From an uncultured beta proteobacterium (GTDB lineage Bacteria > Pseudomonadota > Gammaproteobacteria > Burkholderiales > Burkholderiaceae), in contig CAIMPQ010000033.1 in NCBI GenBank assembly GCA_903843315.1, forward strand, positions 1 to 12,963: 12,963 nt of DNA, given 5' to 3'. Position 1 is the first letter of the stretch, and every line of letters starts with the position of its first letter. The position numbers were made by a program, and so were the translations under genes. Shown here in pieces: positions 1 through 6,708 of the stretch. A model generated the notes under the pieces. The model did no database searches. It had not been told where the DNA came from and saw only the letters and a program-made list of their open reading frames with translations.

Positions 1-694
<694 letters not shown>

Positions 695-899
695 AATTCC
701 TGTGATCCTTGCGGATCGTCGCACTCATTCAAGAAATTGACTTGGTAATAAAACCAAATCTTTTTACTGTCTATGAGTACTATTTATTTACATCTGTCCC
801 GAAGGACTTGATGCTTTCACTTAGTACCCACAATTATCGGTTGACTAATTTTTAAAGAGGGCTGACTTGTTTTGTATTTCAAATAACATTCAGCAGAGA
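695..899 (-). promoter_or_regulatory. rRNA operon leader with boxA-like element and UUCG hairpin
   Basis: This is the roughly 205-base transcribed leader between the inferred start site and the 16S gene. The minus strand contains CTCTTTAAAAATTA (complement of 846-859), close to the boxA antitermination consensus TGCTCTTTAACAA, followed by a GTGGGTACT segment of the kind that follows boxA in rRNA leaders. At 796-807 the minus strand folds as GTCC-UUCG-GGAC, a four-base-pair stem with a stable UUCG tetraloop. At 704-717 it folds as GATCC-TTGC-GGATC, ten bases before the 16S 5' end. The role in NusB/NusE-dependent antitermination and RNase III processing is inferred from known rRNA leaders. Confidence 0.7.
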
Positions 900-905
900 G
901 GTGAG

Positions 906-934
906 ACTATAGCACCCTTGTGAGGGGTCGTCAA
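906..934 (-). promoter_or_regulatory. rRNA operon promoter (sigma70, P1-like)
   Basis: On the minus strand there is a -35 box TTGACG (complement of 929-934), a 17-base spacer and a -10 box TATAGT (complement of 906-911). The predicted start is around 898-900, about 200 bases before the 16S gene. Both boxes are near consensus with ideal spacing. The region just upstream (about 935-1080) is rich in A and T tracts, including a run of eight A and a run of seven T, as expected of an UP element bound by the RNA polymerase alpha subunit. No second promoter was found in the leader. Confidence 0.8.
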
Positions 935-1080
935 CACCTTTCGTAGTCTTTTTCTTAAAAAGGTGGTGGTTTTCCCTGATTCTAAAAATAAAAGCAATGA
1001 AATCAATGGGATGTATTTTTCAAAAAAAATGAACTTTTTTTCAAATTCTTTAGTTTTTGAGCAATTTTGAGCTCGGGTAG
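935..1080 (-). promoter_or_regulatory. A/T-tract region upstream of the rRNA promoter (UP-element-like)
   Basis: No gene is credible in this gap between the rRNA promoter and the acetyltransferase gene. The sequence is strongly A/T-rich, with several phased A or T runs (around 949-960, 1016-1028, 1034-1041 and 1051-1058). The part nearest the -35 box is where an UP element would sit. The more distant tracts could bend DNA or bind Fis- or H-NS-like proteins, but no specific site can be assigned. An apparent 75-residue frame on the minus strand here runs across the promoter and is low-complexity Lys/Phe, so it was not accepted. Confidence 0.5.
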
Positions 1081-1176
1081 ACCCTAAGAAGCTGCATTTT
1101 TGATGCTTTTTTTGCATATTTGCTACGCATTAGGGAAAACCCTGAAATTTCCCCATAATCCTGCTACTATGGTGGG

Positions 1177-1833
1177 ATGAATAATCAATTAGCAAATGGT
1201 CACTTACCTAGAAGCCCTTATACGGCTGGGCAAGCAGTCCCCGTAAGAGAGCTGCATGCTGGACATAGAGAAGAAATCCTTCAACATCTGTTGCAGCTTG
1301 GAGAGGATGACCGTCGCCTCCGATTTGGTACCCAGACCCCTGACGAGGTTATTCATCATTATGTAGAACGCCTAGACTTCAATAGGGATGCGATCTTTGG
1401 GGTCTTTGATTTGAATTTAAAGCTGATTGGCATGGCGCATCTGGCGTATTTACCTGAAGTGAAGGGCAAAGCCCATGCCGCTGAATTTGGCGTTTCCGTA
1501 TTGCCAGAAGGGCGTTCGCAGGGCATTGGCACAGCGTTATTGCAACGTTCTGCAGTTCATTCCCGCAATACCAACATCCAAACCCTGTTTGTTCACTGCT
1601 TGGCGAACAATAAGGCGATGATGCATTTGGCGCAAAAGGCTGGAATGTCTGTTGAATATGCCTATGGTGATGCCGATGCTTATCTCAAGCTTCTGCCGGC
1701 AAATCCTGGAACTATTGTGGAAGAAGCAGCCAAAGAACAATGGGCTGATATGGACTACGCGCTTAAAGAAAATTTAAAGCGCTCAAATCAAGCTTGGTGG
1801 TGGTTTCTGGGCAGGCCAGGCTTAGCCCCTTAA
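1177..1833 (+). CDS. GNAT family N-acetyltransferase
   Basis: A 218-residue cytoplasmic protein with one Gcn5-related N-acetyltransferase fold, which moves the acetyl group of acetyl-CoA to an amine. Acetyl-CoA-binding motif A is clear at residues 103-124: a beta strand (AEFGVSVLPE) followed by the pyrophosphate loop R113-S-Q-G116-I-G118 and helix TALLQR. The strand LFVHCLANNKAMMHLAQKAGM is the usual motif-B region, in which an Asn-rich turn leads into the last helix. The N-terminal part holds LRFGTQTPDEVI, common in stand-alone bacterial GNATs. The substrate cannot be told from sequence. The ATG follows GGTGGG with almost no spacing, so the ribosome-binding site is weak. It is transcribed away from the rRNA promoter and converges on the cytochrome c gene, overlapping it by four bases. 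Confidence 0.88.
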   Translation: MNNQLANGHLPRSPYTAGQAVPVRELHAGHREEILQHLLQLGEDDRRLRFGTQTPDEVIHHYVERLDFNRDAIFGVFDLNLKLIGMAHLAYLPEVKGKAHAAEFGVSVLPEGRSQGIGTALLQRSAVHSRNTNIQTLFVHCLANNKAMMHLAQKAGMSVEYAYGDADAYLKLLPANPGTIVEEAAKEQWADMDYALKENLKRSNQAWWWFLGRPGLAP

Positions 1834-2180
1834 TTTTCGTTTGGCGCGCCACGTAAGATCCAGCTAGTCAAGAGAGATAAATCTGCATCGTTTAACTTCG
1901 CATTTGCAGGCATTGGTACAACTCCCCAAGAGCCCGCCCCACCTTTAGCGATTTTATCTTTCAAAAAACTTTGCGCGTTGCTATCTTTTTTATATTTCTG
2001 CGCGACGGATTGAAAACTAGGCCCAACAATTTTTTTATTACTTGCATGACAACCCAAGCACGCATTTTGTTTTGCAACGGCAATGGCTTTTTGATCTTCG
2101 CTACTTGCTAGCGCACATGGAAGACGCAATGCAAGCAGAGCAAATAAAAATACTGTTTTTACTACCCCATGCATAGCCAT
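1830..2180 (-). CDS. Small periplasmic c-type cytochrome (class I, c551/c552-like)
   Basis: A 116-residue exported monohaem cytochrome, presumably an electron carrier in the periplasm. From the ATG at 2180, a hydrophobic signal peptide runs to about residue 25, with likely cleavage after Ala-Leu-Ala. The haem-attachment motif CLGCH is at residues 41-45, followed by the family motif GPSF and later by MP at residue 90, the likely sixth haem ligand. The GGAGSWG.VPMP pattern is typical of small c551/c552 cytochromes. An in-frame GTG three bases upstream (2183) is also possible: the purine-rich AGAGAAG lies 7 bases from the GTG and 10 from the ATG. It is the last gene of a tight minus-strand cluster, 23-26 bases after dolP. 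Its stop overlaps the stop of the convergent acetyltransferase gene. Confidence 0.9.
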   Translation of the reverse strand: MAMHGVVKTVFLFALLALRLPCALASSEDQKAIAVAKQNACLGCHASNKKIVGPSFQSVAQKYKKDSNAQSFLKDKIAKGGAGSWGVVPMPANAKLNDADLSLLTSWILRGAPNEN

Positions 2181-2206
2181 CACTAACAGTCTTCTCTAAA
2201 AAATAA

Positions 2207-2854
2207 TTAGTTTTTTGGAGGGCTAGTTGGCTGCGATTCATCAGCTTTGCCTTGCTTTTCAAGGCGCGCTTTCTCGGCATCGGAAATGATGTCAAAGTAA
2301 ACATACACATCTTTGACGCCACTAGTATTGCTTGCGATTTTCTTCGCAAGATCAGCTTCGCTTTGTGTCAAGATACCCATCAAATAAATACTGCTACCTT
2401 CAGCAACAATGGCCATTGAATTCGATGGCAACTTATCAGTAAAAATCATTTGTGTTTTGATCTTCGATTCTAAATAAGAATCGTTTGCCCGAGATGTGTA
2501 GCTGCTGTTAGGGCCAATAATCAATTCGTTAAATATTGAGCGCGCATTCTTCATTGCCTTTACATATGCTCCTGCCTCGCCTTTAATATCGGTATCCTTT
2601 ACTTCGCCGGTGAGCAATACTTTTTGATTGAATGAAGTTACGTTGATATGTGCGTTATCACCAAATTTTTTGGCCAGCGCATTACTAGCCTCCAACTCAA
2701 TTCCCTTATCGATTGCTTGTACTCCAGGTGTACGACGATCCGCCATAATGGCTGCGCCAGTAGCGACACCACCAACAGCTACTACCGCGCAAGATGAGAG
2801 TTGCATTACAGCTAACGCAACTATTGCTAACTTACCTAGAGAATGAATTCGCAT
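2207..2854 (-). CDS. dolP: Outer-membrane lipoprotein with two BON domains (DolP/YraP-like)
   Basis: A 215-residue predicted lipoprotein. A charged start and hydrophobic stretch end in the lipobox L19-S20-S21-C22, so Cys22 should be lipidated. The segment DRRTPG follows near residue 40, matching the DPRS segment of E. coli DolP (YraP). Two BON domains follow, about residues 46-115 (with VLLTGEV) and 126-195 (with IYLMGILTQSEA and GVKDVYVYFD). E. coli DolP maintains outer-membrane integrity and binds anionic phospholipid at division sites; the same role is inferred. The C-terminal 20 residues are a Lys/Glu/Pro-rich tail beyond the second BON domain. It starts 24 bases after the SIS gene, as in E. 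coli, where diaA and dolP are adjacent, which supports the assignment. Neisseria has a related gene beside gmhA. Confidence 0.9.
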   Translation of the reverse strand: MRIHSLGKLAIVALAVMQLSSCAVVAVGGVATGAAIMADRRTPGVQAIDKGIELEASNALAKKFGDNAHINVTSFNQKVLLTGEVKDTDIKGEAGAYVKAMKNARSIFNELIIGPNSSYTSRANDSYLESKIKTQMIFTDKLPSNSMAIVAEGSSIYLMGILTQSEADLAKKIASNTSGVKDVYVYFDIISDAEKARLEKQGKADESQPTSPPKN

Positions 2855-2878
2855 TGGATATTTTCTTTATAAAGATGT

Positions 2879-3481
2879 TTAGTCGTACAGCACGTGATCA
2901 ACCCCATCGCATAAGGCGTGAAGTAAAACCAAATGGGTTTCTTGAATACGGGCAGTGCGAGTGGAGGGTGCGCAAAGATGAATGTCATCTTTATCCAATA
3001 AGGTCGCAATCTTTCCACCATCATTACCAGTAAATGCAATAATTTTAATGCCCATCTTTTTTGCGGCCTCTATTGCCTTGACTACATTCTTAGAGTTGCC
3101 AGATGTAGAAATTCCTAAAAGAATATCTCCTTTTTTCCCAAGGCCGCGCACTTGCTTACTAAAAATTTCATCGTAGCTGTAATCGTTTCCAATAGCGGTA
3201 AGAATTGAGGTATCTGTGGTAAGAGCAATCGCAGCCAATTCCTCGCGCTCGCGCTCAAATCGACCAATTAGCTCTGCCGCAAAGTGCTGAGCATCCGCCG
3301 CAGAACCGCCATTGCCACATGCCATCACTTTGCCGCCGGCCCGCAAACATTCAACCATTGCTAGTATTCCGCGAGCCACTGACTCAGGAAGAACTTTTTC
3401 GGCTTCTTGCTTCACCGCAATACTGTCTAAAAAATGTTGGGATGTGCGCTTGCGTAAACGTTCGATAGTATCTTTATCCAT
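2879..3481 (-). CDS. diaA: SIS-domain protein: DiaA or phosphoheptose isomerase (GmhA)
   Basis: A 200-residue single-SIS-domain protein. Visible motifs are CGNGGSAADAQHFAAELIGRF, TTDTSILTAIGND, the phosphosugar loop GISTSGNS and IQETHLVLLHALCD. It is homologous both to E. coli DiaA, which binds DnaA and promotes initiation, and to GmhA, which converts sedoheptulose 7-phosphate to glycero-manno-heptose 7-phosphate for LPS. Position beside dolP and divergent from rsmI is that of diaA. Yet the Glu and His equivalent to GmhA E65 and H180 are both present (AAEL and LLH), whereas E. coli DiaA has Ser and Asn. So it may be an active isomerase, or both. The start chosen is the ATG at 3481; an in-frame TTG at 3499 is possible, and neither has a good ribosome-binding site. 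Confidence 0.85.
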   Translation of the reverse strand: MDKDTIERLRKRTSQHFLDSIAVKQEAEKVLPESVARGILAMVECLRAGGKVMACGNGGSAADAQHFAAELIGRFEREREELAAIALTTDTSILTAIGNDYSYDEIFSKQVRGLGKKGDILLGISTSGNSKNVVKAIEAAKKMGIKIIAFTGNDGGKIATLLDKDDIHLCAPSTRTARIQETHLVLLHALCDGVDHVLYD

Positions 3482-3587
3482 GTCAATATTATGCGCCAAA
3501 GCTGCTGTATTTTCTAATGCGGCCAGCTAAAGCAAAAGCAACGTATCCTCTTGTTTATTGACCAATCTTACGCAAAAGATACCCTTC

Positions 3588-4493
3588 ATGGAATTAGGCC
3601 CATTTGATTTTCTAAAACAACAGGATTTACCAGTTGGCTCCCTATACATGGTTGCCACACCTATAGGCAACCTGGGCGACATTACATTACGCGCTCTTCA
3701 TGTGCTGAATGCAGTGGACGGCATTGCCTGTGAAGATACGAGGCATAGCGCGCCTCTTTTACAGCAATTTGGTATTCATAAGAAATGTTTAGCACTTCAT
3801 GAACACAACGAAGTGGGCGGAGCCCAAACTGTTATTCAACACCTAGCCAACAATGAACGCTGGGCCTATATTTCGGACGCAGGTACCCCTGGAGTTTCAG
3901 ACCCAGGCGCAAGATTGGTTAATGAAGTTCAAAAAGCGGGCTTTCGAGTCATTCCAGTACCAGGTGCAAGCGCTGTTTCCTGCGCCATCTCAACTGCTGG
4001 TAACGTCATGTTGAACTCGGAAGGGCGGTTTCAGTTTTTAGGCTTTTGGCCAAATAAAACAAAAGAACGCGATGCTTTGTTACAAGATATTTGCAACAGC
4101 AAAAAAACCAGCGTCTTTTTTGAGTCACCCCATCACATTCGTGAAACTCTGCTTATTCTGGCCCATGCTTTAGAGCCTGATCGTCAGGTATTTATTTGTC
4201 GCGAGTTAACCAAAAAATTTGAGCAGCTTGTTTCTCTCCAGGCAGCAGAGATCGCTCCATGGATTGAAACTACGGACAGCCTAAAGGGCGAGTTCGTTAT
4301 TCTGGTCTCGGCCCGCCAGGCTAAGTCTGATGAGGCTCCAGAGCATGCCACTCTGTTAATGTGGGCAAATGCATTAAGTCCCTATCTAGGTAGTAAAGAA
4401 ATTGCTGCGGTTTTATCGCAAACATTAGGGCTTACTAAAAAAGAAGCCTATCAAATTGCATTAGACGCAAAAGATGAAGGTTCTGAGAAATAA
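3588..4493 (+). CDS. rsmI: 16S rRNA (cytidine(1402)-2'-O)-methyltransferase
   Basis: A 301-residue cytoplasmic SAM-dependent methyltransferase of the tetrapyrrole-methylase fold. It adds the 2'-O-methyl of C1402 in the ribosomal decoding centre, working with RsmH. From the ATG at 3588 the diagnostic segments are in order: ATPIGNLGDIT (23-33), CEDTR (48-52), LHEHNE, SDAGTPGVSDPG (96-107), PVPGASA (123-129), FESPHHIRETL and CRELTKKFE. The C-terminal region after KGEFVILV ends in a short helical domain. The E. coli protein is 286 residues. An in-frame TTG at 3558 would add ten residues but lacks support; the family usually begins close to the GSLYMVATPIG strand. The gene is divergent from the SIS gene and ends directly at a hairpin terminator. 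Confidence 0.96.
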   Translation: MELGPFDFLKQQDLPVGSLYMVATPIGNLGDITLRALHVLNAVDGIACEDTRHSAPLLQQFGIHKKCLALHEHNEVGGAQTVIQHLANNERWAYISDAGTPGVSDPGARLVNEVQKAGFRVIPVPGASAVSCAISTAGNVMLNSEGRFQFLGFWPNKTKERDALLQDICNSKKTSVFFESPHHIRETLLILAHALEPDRQVFICRELTKKFEQLVSLQAAEIAPWIETTDSLKGEFVILVSARQAKSDEAPEHATLLMWANALSPYLGSKEIAAVLSQTLGLTKKEAYQIALDAKDEGSEK

Positions 4494-4518
4494 AAAAGCT
4501 GGCATATAGCCAGCTTTT
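4494..4518. terminator. Bidirectional Rho-independent terminator between rsmI and cytochrome gene
   Basis: A perfect ten-base-pair inverted repeat, AAAAGCTGGC and GCCAGCTTTT, is separated by the loop ATATA. It begins immediately after the rsmI stop codon at 4491-4493 and lies 16 bases beyond the stop of the minus-strand cytochrome gene. Read on the minus strand, the stem is followed by six T residues, the stronger terminator orientation. On the plus strand the tail is four T. It probably ends transcription of both convergent genes. Confidence 0.88.
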
Positions 4519-4534
4519 GAGTGCGCGCAAAATA

Positions 4535-5035
4535 TTATTTAGCTGCAGCAGGGGCGGGGGCTTTTGGCTCTGGTAGTTTTCCACCAGCGGAGTTTGCCAA
4601 ATACACTACAGCACGACCTAATTCATAGTCACTAACATCTGCGGGGCTTGATCCGCCACGTGCCGGCATTGCGCCTTTACCTTTCAGTACAGAGCTTAAT
4701 AAACCGTCATATCCCTTACTCAAACGTGGAGCCCAAGCGCTTGCATCGCCAAATTTAGGCGCGCCCGCAGCGCCCGTCGCATGGCAAGAAGAACAAACTG
4801 CCTTGTAAACCTGCTCACCGGTCTGAAGTTCCTTTGGGGTGCTAGCATCTTTGAAATTGAGCTGGGCAACGGGTTTGATGAGCTGTTCGGTCGTGGTTGA
4901 AGAATCACCGCGCTTGCCGTTGTTTACAAATACCATTAACAACAAAATAATGATCAAGGGCACAAAAAAGCTGGCGAACACCATGATGATCAGTTGTTTT
5001 GGGGACTTAATTAGATTTCCGTGCTCGTTGCTCAT
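4535..5035 (-). CDS. Membrane-anchored c-type cytochrome, cytochrome c5 family
   Basis: A 166-residue protein with a short cytoplasmic N-terminus, one transmembrane anchor (about residues 15-37) and a periplasmic haem domain. The haem motif CSSCH is at residues 81-85, preceded by GEQVYKAVC. The segment APKFGD and the later KGKGAMPARGG, with Met123 as the likely axial ligand, are typical of the cytochrome c5/c555 family. The tail is rich in Pro, Ala and Lys. The anchor is a retained uncleaved segment rather than a signal peptide, since no Ala-X-Ala site follows it. The likely role is electron transfer between the bc1 complex and a terminal oxidase; this is inferred. No good Shine-Dalgarno sequence precedes the ATG. 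It is monocistronic, with its own -10 box upstream and a terminator downstream. Confidence 0.92.
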   Translation of the reverse strand: MSNEHGNLIKSPKQLIIMVFASFFVPLIIILLLMVFVNNGKRGDSSTTTEQLIKPVAQLNFKDASTPKELQTGEQVYKAVCSSCHATGAAGAPKFGDASAWAPRLSKGYDGLLSSVLKGKGAMPARGGSSPADVSDYELGRAVVYLANSAGGKLPEPKAPAPAAAK

Positions 5036-5077
5036 AGGAATTTATTATTTGGCGGGTTTTAGGGTTGTTTTGCGGTG

Positions 5078-5083
5078 ATTATA
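5078..5083 (-). promoter_or_regulatory. Candidate -10 box for the cytochrome c5 gene
   Basis: The minus strand reads TATAAT here, a perfect -10 hexamer, 43 bases before the cytochrome start codon. The hexamer 17 bases upstream (TGCCTA) is a poor -35 match, so the promoter may be activated or weak. It lies back to back with the candidate tRNA promoter. Confidence 0.4.
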
Positions 5084-5085
5084 AC

Positions 5086-5114
5086 TAGAGAGTAGGGGTA
5101 TAGGCACTTACAAT
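5086..5114 (+). promoter_or_regulatory. Candidate tRNA-Arg promoter
   Basis: TAGAGA (5086-5091, four of six matches to the -35 consensus), a 17-base spacer and TACAAT (5109-5114, five of six matches to the -10 consensus) lie about 25 bases before the mature tRNA end. This would give a short 5' leader, removed by RNase P. It is predicted by eye only. Confidence 0.45.
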
Positions 5115-5139
5115 AGCAAGGTTGCCAGTTTTACCTCTG

Positions 5140-5215
5140 GCGCCCGTAGCTCAGTGGATAGAGTATTGGCCTCCGAAGCCAAGGGTCGCAGGTTCGATTC
5201 CTGCCGGGCGCGCCA
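5140..5215 (+). tRNA. tRNA-Arg (anticodon CCG), CCA encoded
   Basis: A complete 76-base cloverleaf. The acceptor stem pairs GCGCCCG (5140-5146) with CGGGCGC (5205-5211), with discriminator G5212 and an encoded CCA. The D arm is GCTC-AGTGGATA-GAGT. The anticodon stem TTGGC/GCCAA encloses the loop CTCCGAA, with anticodon CCG at 5173-5175, reading CGG arginine codons. The T arm GCAGG-TTCGATT-CCTGC is canonical. No duplicated 3' end that would mark an integration site is seen downstream. Confidence 0.97.
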
Positions 5216-5297
5216 AAACAAAGGGGGTTTTTGACCTACATCATGCATAGAAAAGCAAAAACCACTATCATTTGCATCTAACTTATTGATTCTTATC

Positions 5298-6440
5298 GTG
5301 TCTACACATCTAAATACAGCCCTTTCAGAGCCCTCCCTCACTAATCCTTTGCCCCCTGAGGCACCATTACCTCACCGAAAAATTATTCGGAGCTGGTTAA
5401 TTCCAATGGCCCAAGGTGAAACAGGGCGCGCGATCATGCTCCTCATGATTGATGCTGCTTTATGGCTTGCCTGTATCGCCGGCACAGTGTTTGTGGAAAA
5501 CATTCTGCTCAAAATCGTTTTTGGTTTGGTAGCCGGCTTTGTAACTGGCCGCATCTTCATTCTGGGTCATGATGCTTGCCATCAAAGTTTCACACCAAAT
5601 CGTGAGCTCAATAAAGTATTGGGTCGCATTGCATTTTTGCCATCACTTACCCCATACAGCTTGTGGGATGTTGGTCATAACGTAGTGCATCACGGTCAAA
5701 CTAATCTCAAGGGCTTTGACTTCGTTTGGGCGCCGTTATCTAAAGCAGAATTTGACGCCTTACCCTCATGGCGTAAGGCTTTAGAGCGCCTTTATCGTAG
5801 TGGCTGGGGGCCTGTTTTCTACTACCTCATTGAAATTTGGTGGAGACGTGAGTACTTCCCAAATGCTCAAAATAAACCTGGTGATCGCCCGATTTTCTTA
5901 AAAGACAATTTGCTTGTTACAGGCTTTGGAATTGTATGGATTGCCTGCCTTGTTGCTGGCGCAATCGCTACCGGTCAATCTATTTGGATTGGCTTAATCA
6001 CTGGCTTTGTAGTTCCATTCCTATTTTGGAACGGCATGATTGGTTTCGTGGTCTATGTTCACCATACCCATCCAAAGGTGTCTTGGTATGACAAAAAGTC
6101 AGAATGGTTACGTGCCCAGCCATTCGTATCCACCACTGTTCACCTGACTTTTAACTGGATCTGGGGTGCTTTAATGCATCACATCATGGAGCACACTGCC
6201 CATCACGTCGATATGAGCGTGCCCCTCTATCGCCTACAGGAAGCCCAAAATACCCTGGAAACTATCCTTCCTGAGCGTATTTTTGTGCAAAAGTTCTCTT
6301 GGGGCTGGTATTTCGATACCGCCCGCAAATGCAAGCTTTATGACTTTGAAAACAAGGCTTGGCTCGATTTTGATGGCAATAAGACGGCTGATTCCGTCCG
6401 AGTTGTGCTGAGCCCAGCCCCAGTAGGACAAAACGGGTAA
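5298..6440 (+). CDS. Membrane fatty acid desaturase (delta-12/DesA-like)
   Basis: An integral membrane di-iron desaturase of about 380 residues that introduces a double bond into lipid acyl chains. Numbered from an in-frame TTG at 5286, the three histidine boxes are HDACH (95-99), HNVVHH (131-136) and HTAHH (303-307), preceded by an extra YVHH at 257-260. Hydrophobic pairs lie at about 47-92 and 205-258, giving the usual four-helix layout with the boxes on the cytoplasmic side. The C-terminus ends with a soluble segment. The real start is probably the GTG at 5298 (chosen here); TTG at 5286 adds four residues, and neither has a clear ribosome-binding site. Regiospecificity and electron donor cannot be read from the sequence. 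A role in membrane fluidity at low temperature is inferred. It stands between the tRNA and a small gene. Confidence 0.92.
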   Translation: MSTHLNTALSEPSLTNPLPPEAPLPHRKIIRSWLIPMAQGETGRAIMLLMIDAALWLACIAGTVFVENILLKIVFGLVAGFVTGRIFILGHDACHQSFTPNRELNKVLGRIAFLPSLTPYSLWDVGHNVVHHGQTNLKGFDFVWAPLSKAEFDALPSWRKALERLYRSGWGPVFYYLIEIWWRREYFPNAQNKPGDRPIFLKDNLLVTGFGIVWIACLVAGAIATGQSIWIGLITGFVVPFLFWNGMIGFVVYVHHTHPKVSWYDKKSEWLRAQPFVSTTVHLTFNWIWGALMHHIMEHTAHHVDMSVPLYRLQEAQNTLETILPERIFVQKFSWGWYFDTARKCKLYDFENKAWLDFDGNKTADSVRVVLSPAPVGQNG

Positions 6441-6482
6441 AATAGATCTTCTGTATAAAAGATTTGCTTTCCCGGATTGCCC

Positions 6483-6668
6483 ATGACTACATCGACTCCA
6501 GCTGCTACCCAAGACACCTCTCAGAGCCTCAAGTTTTGCTCTTCTTGCAGTCGCGAAAAACGGCTCGAGGGTGGTACATGGATTCCAACTAGCAATCGCA
6601 AGCAACGCTGGATTTGCGCTAGCTGTTTATACAACCGTACACACCGTACTGGTTCAGCAAAAACCTAA
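6483..6668 (+). CDS. Small hypothetical protein with two CxxC pairs (zinc-ribbon-like)
   Basis: A 61-residue protein from the ATG at 6483. After a Thr/Ser/Ala/Gln-rich start it carries FCSSC (Cys19, Cys22) and WICASC (Cys45, Cys48), 22 residues apart. This is the spacing of a small zinc ribbon or rubredoxin-like knuckle, followed by a basic tail. Between the pairs lies REKRLEGGTWIP and a basic NRKQRW patch, compatible with nucleic acid or protein binding. I do not recognise the family; function is unknown. An in-frame TTG six bases upstream is a less likely start. It follows the desaturase by 42 bases on the same strand and could be co-transcribed. The Cys spacing argues for a real gene. Confidence 0.7.
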   Translation: MTTSTPAATQDTSQSLKFCSSCSREKRLEGGTWIPTSNRKQRWICASCLYNRTHRTGSAKT

Positions 6669-6694
6669 TCTCCTGTTTTCAATCTGAGTGTCGA

Positions 6695-6708
6695 GGTGCT
6701 TAAGCACC
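6695..6708. repeat. Perfect 14-base palindrome over the hydrolase stop codon
   Basis: GGTGCTTAAGCACC is a perfect palindrome whose centre includes the TAA stop of the minus-strand hydrolase gene, just after the end of the convergent small gene. It could form a five-base-pair hairpin with a TTAA loop, but no T tract follows on either strand, so it is at best a weak terminator or RNA 3'-end stabiliser. Confidence 0.5.

Noticed and set aside
890..1117. 75-residue minus-strand frame rich in Lys and Phe
   Set aside because: It overlaps the rRNA promoter and its A/T-rich upstream element, has low complexity and lacks a ribosome-binding site.
5205..5300. Integration site (attachment site) at the tRNA-Arg 3' end
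   Set aside because: No integrase gene and no repeat of the tRNA 3' end are present downstream; the next gene is a chromosomal desaturase.
5108..5341. 77-residue minus-strand frame over the tRNA
   Set aside because: It runs antisense through the complete tRNA-Arg and into the desaturase start.
6695..6708. Terminator at the palindrome over the hydrolase stop
   Set aside because: There is no T tract on either side, and the stem is only five base pairs with a TTAA loop; kept only as a repeat.
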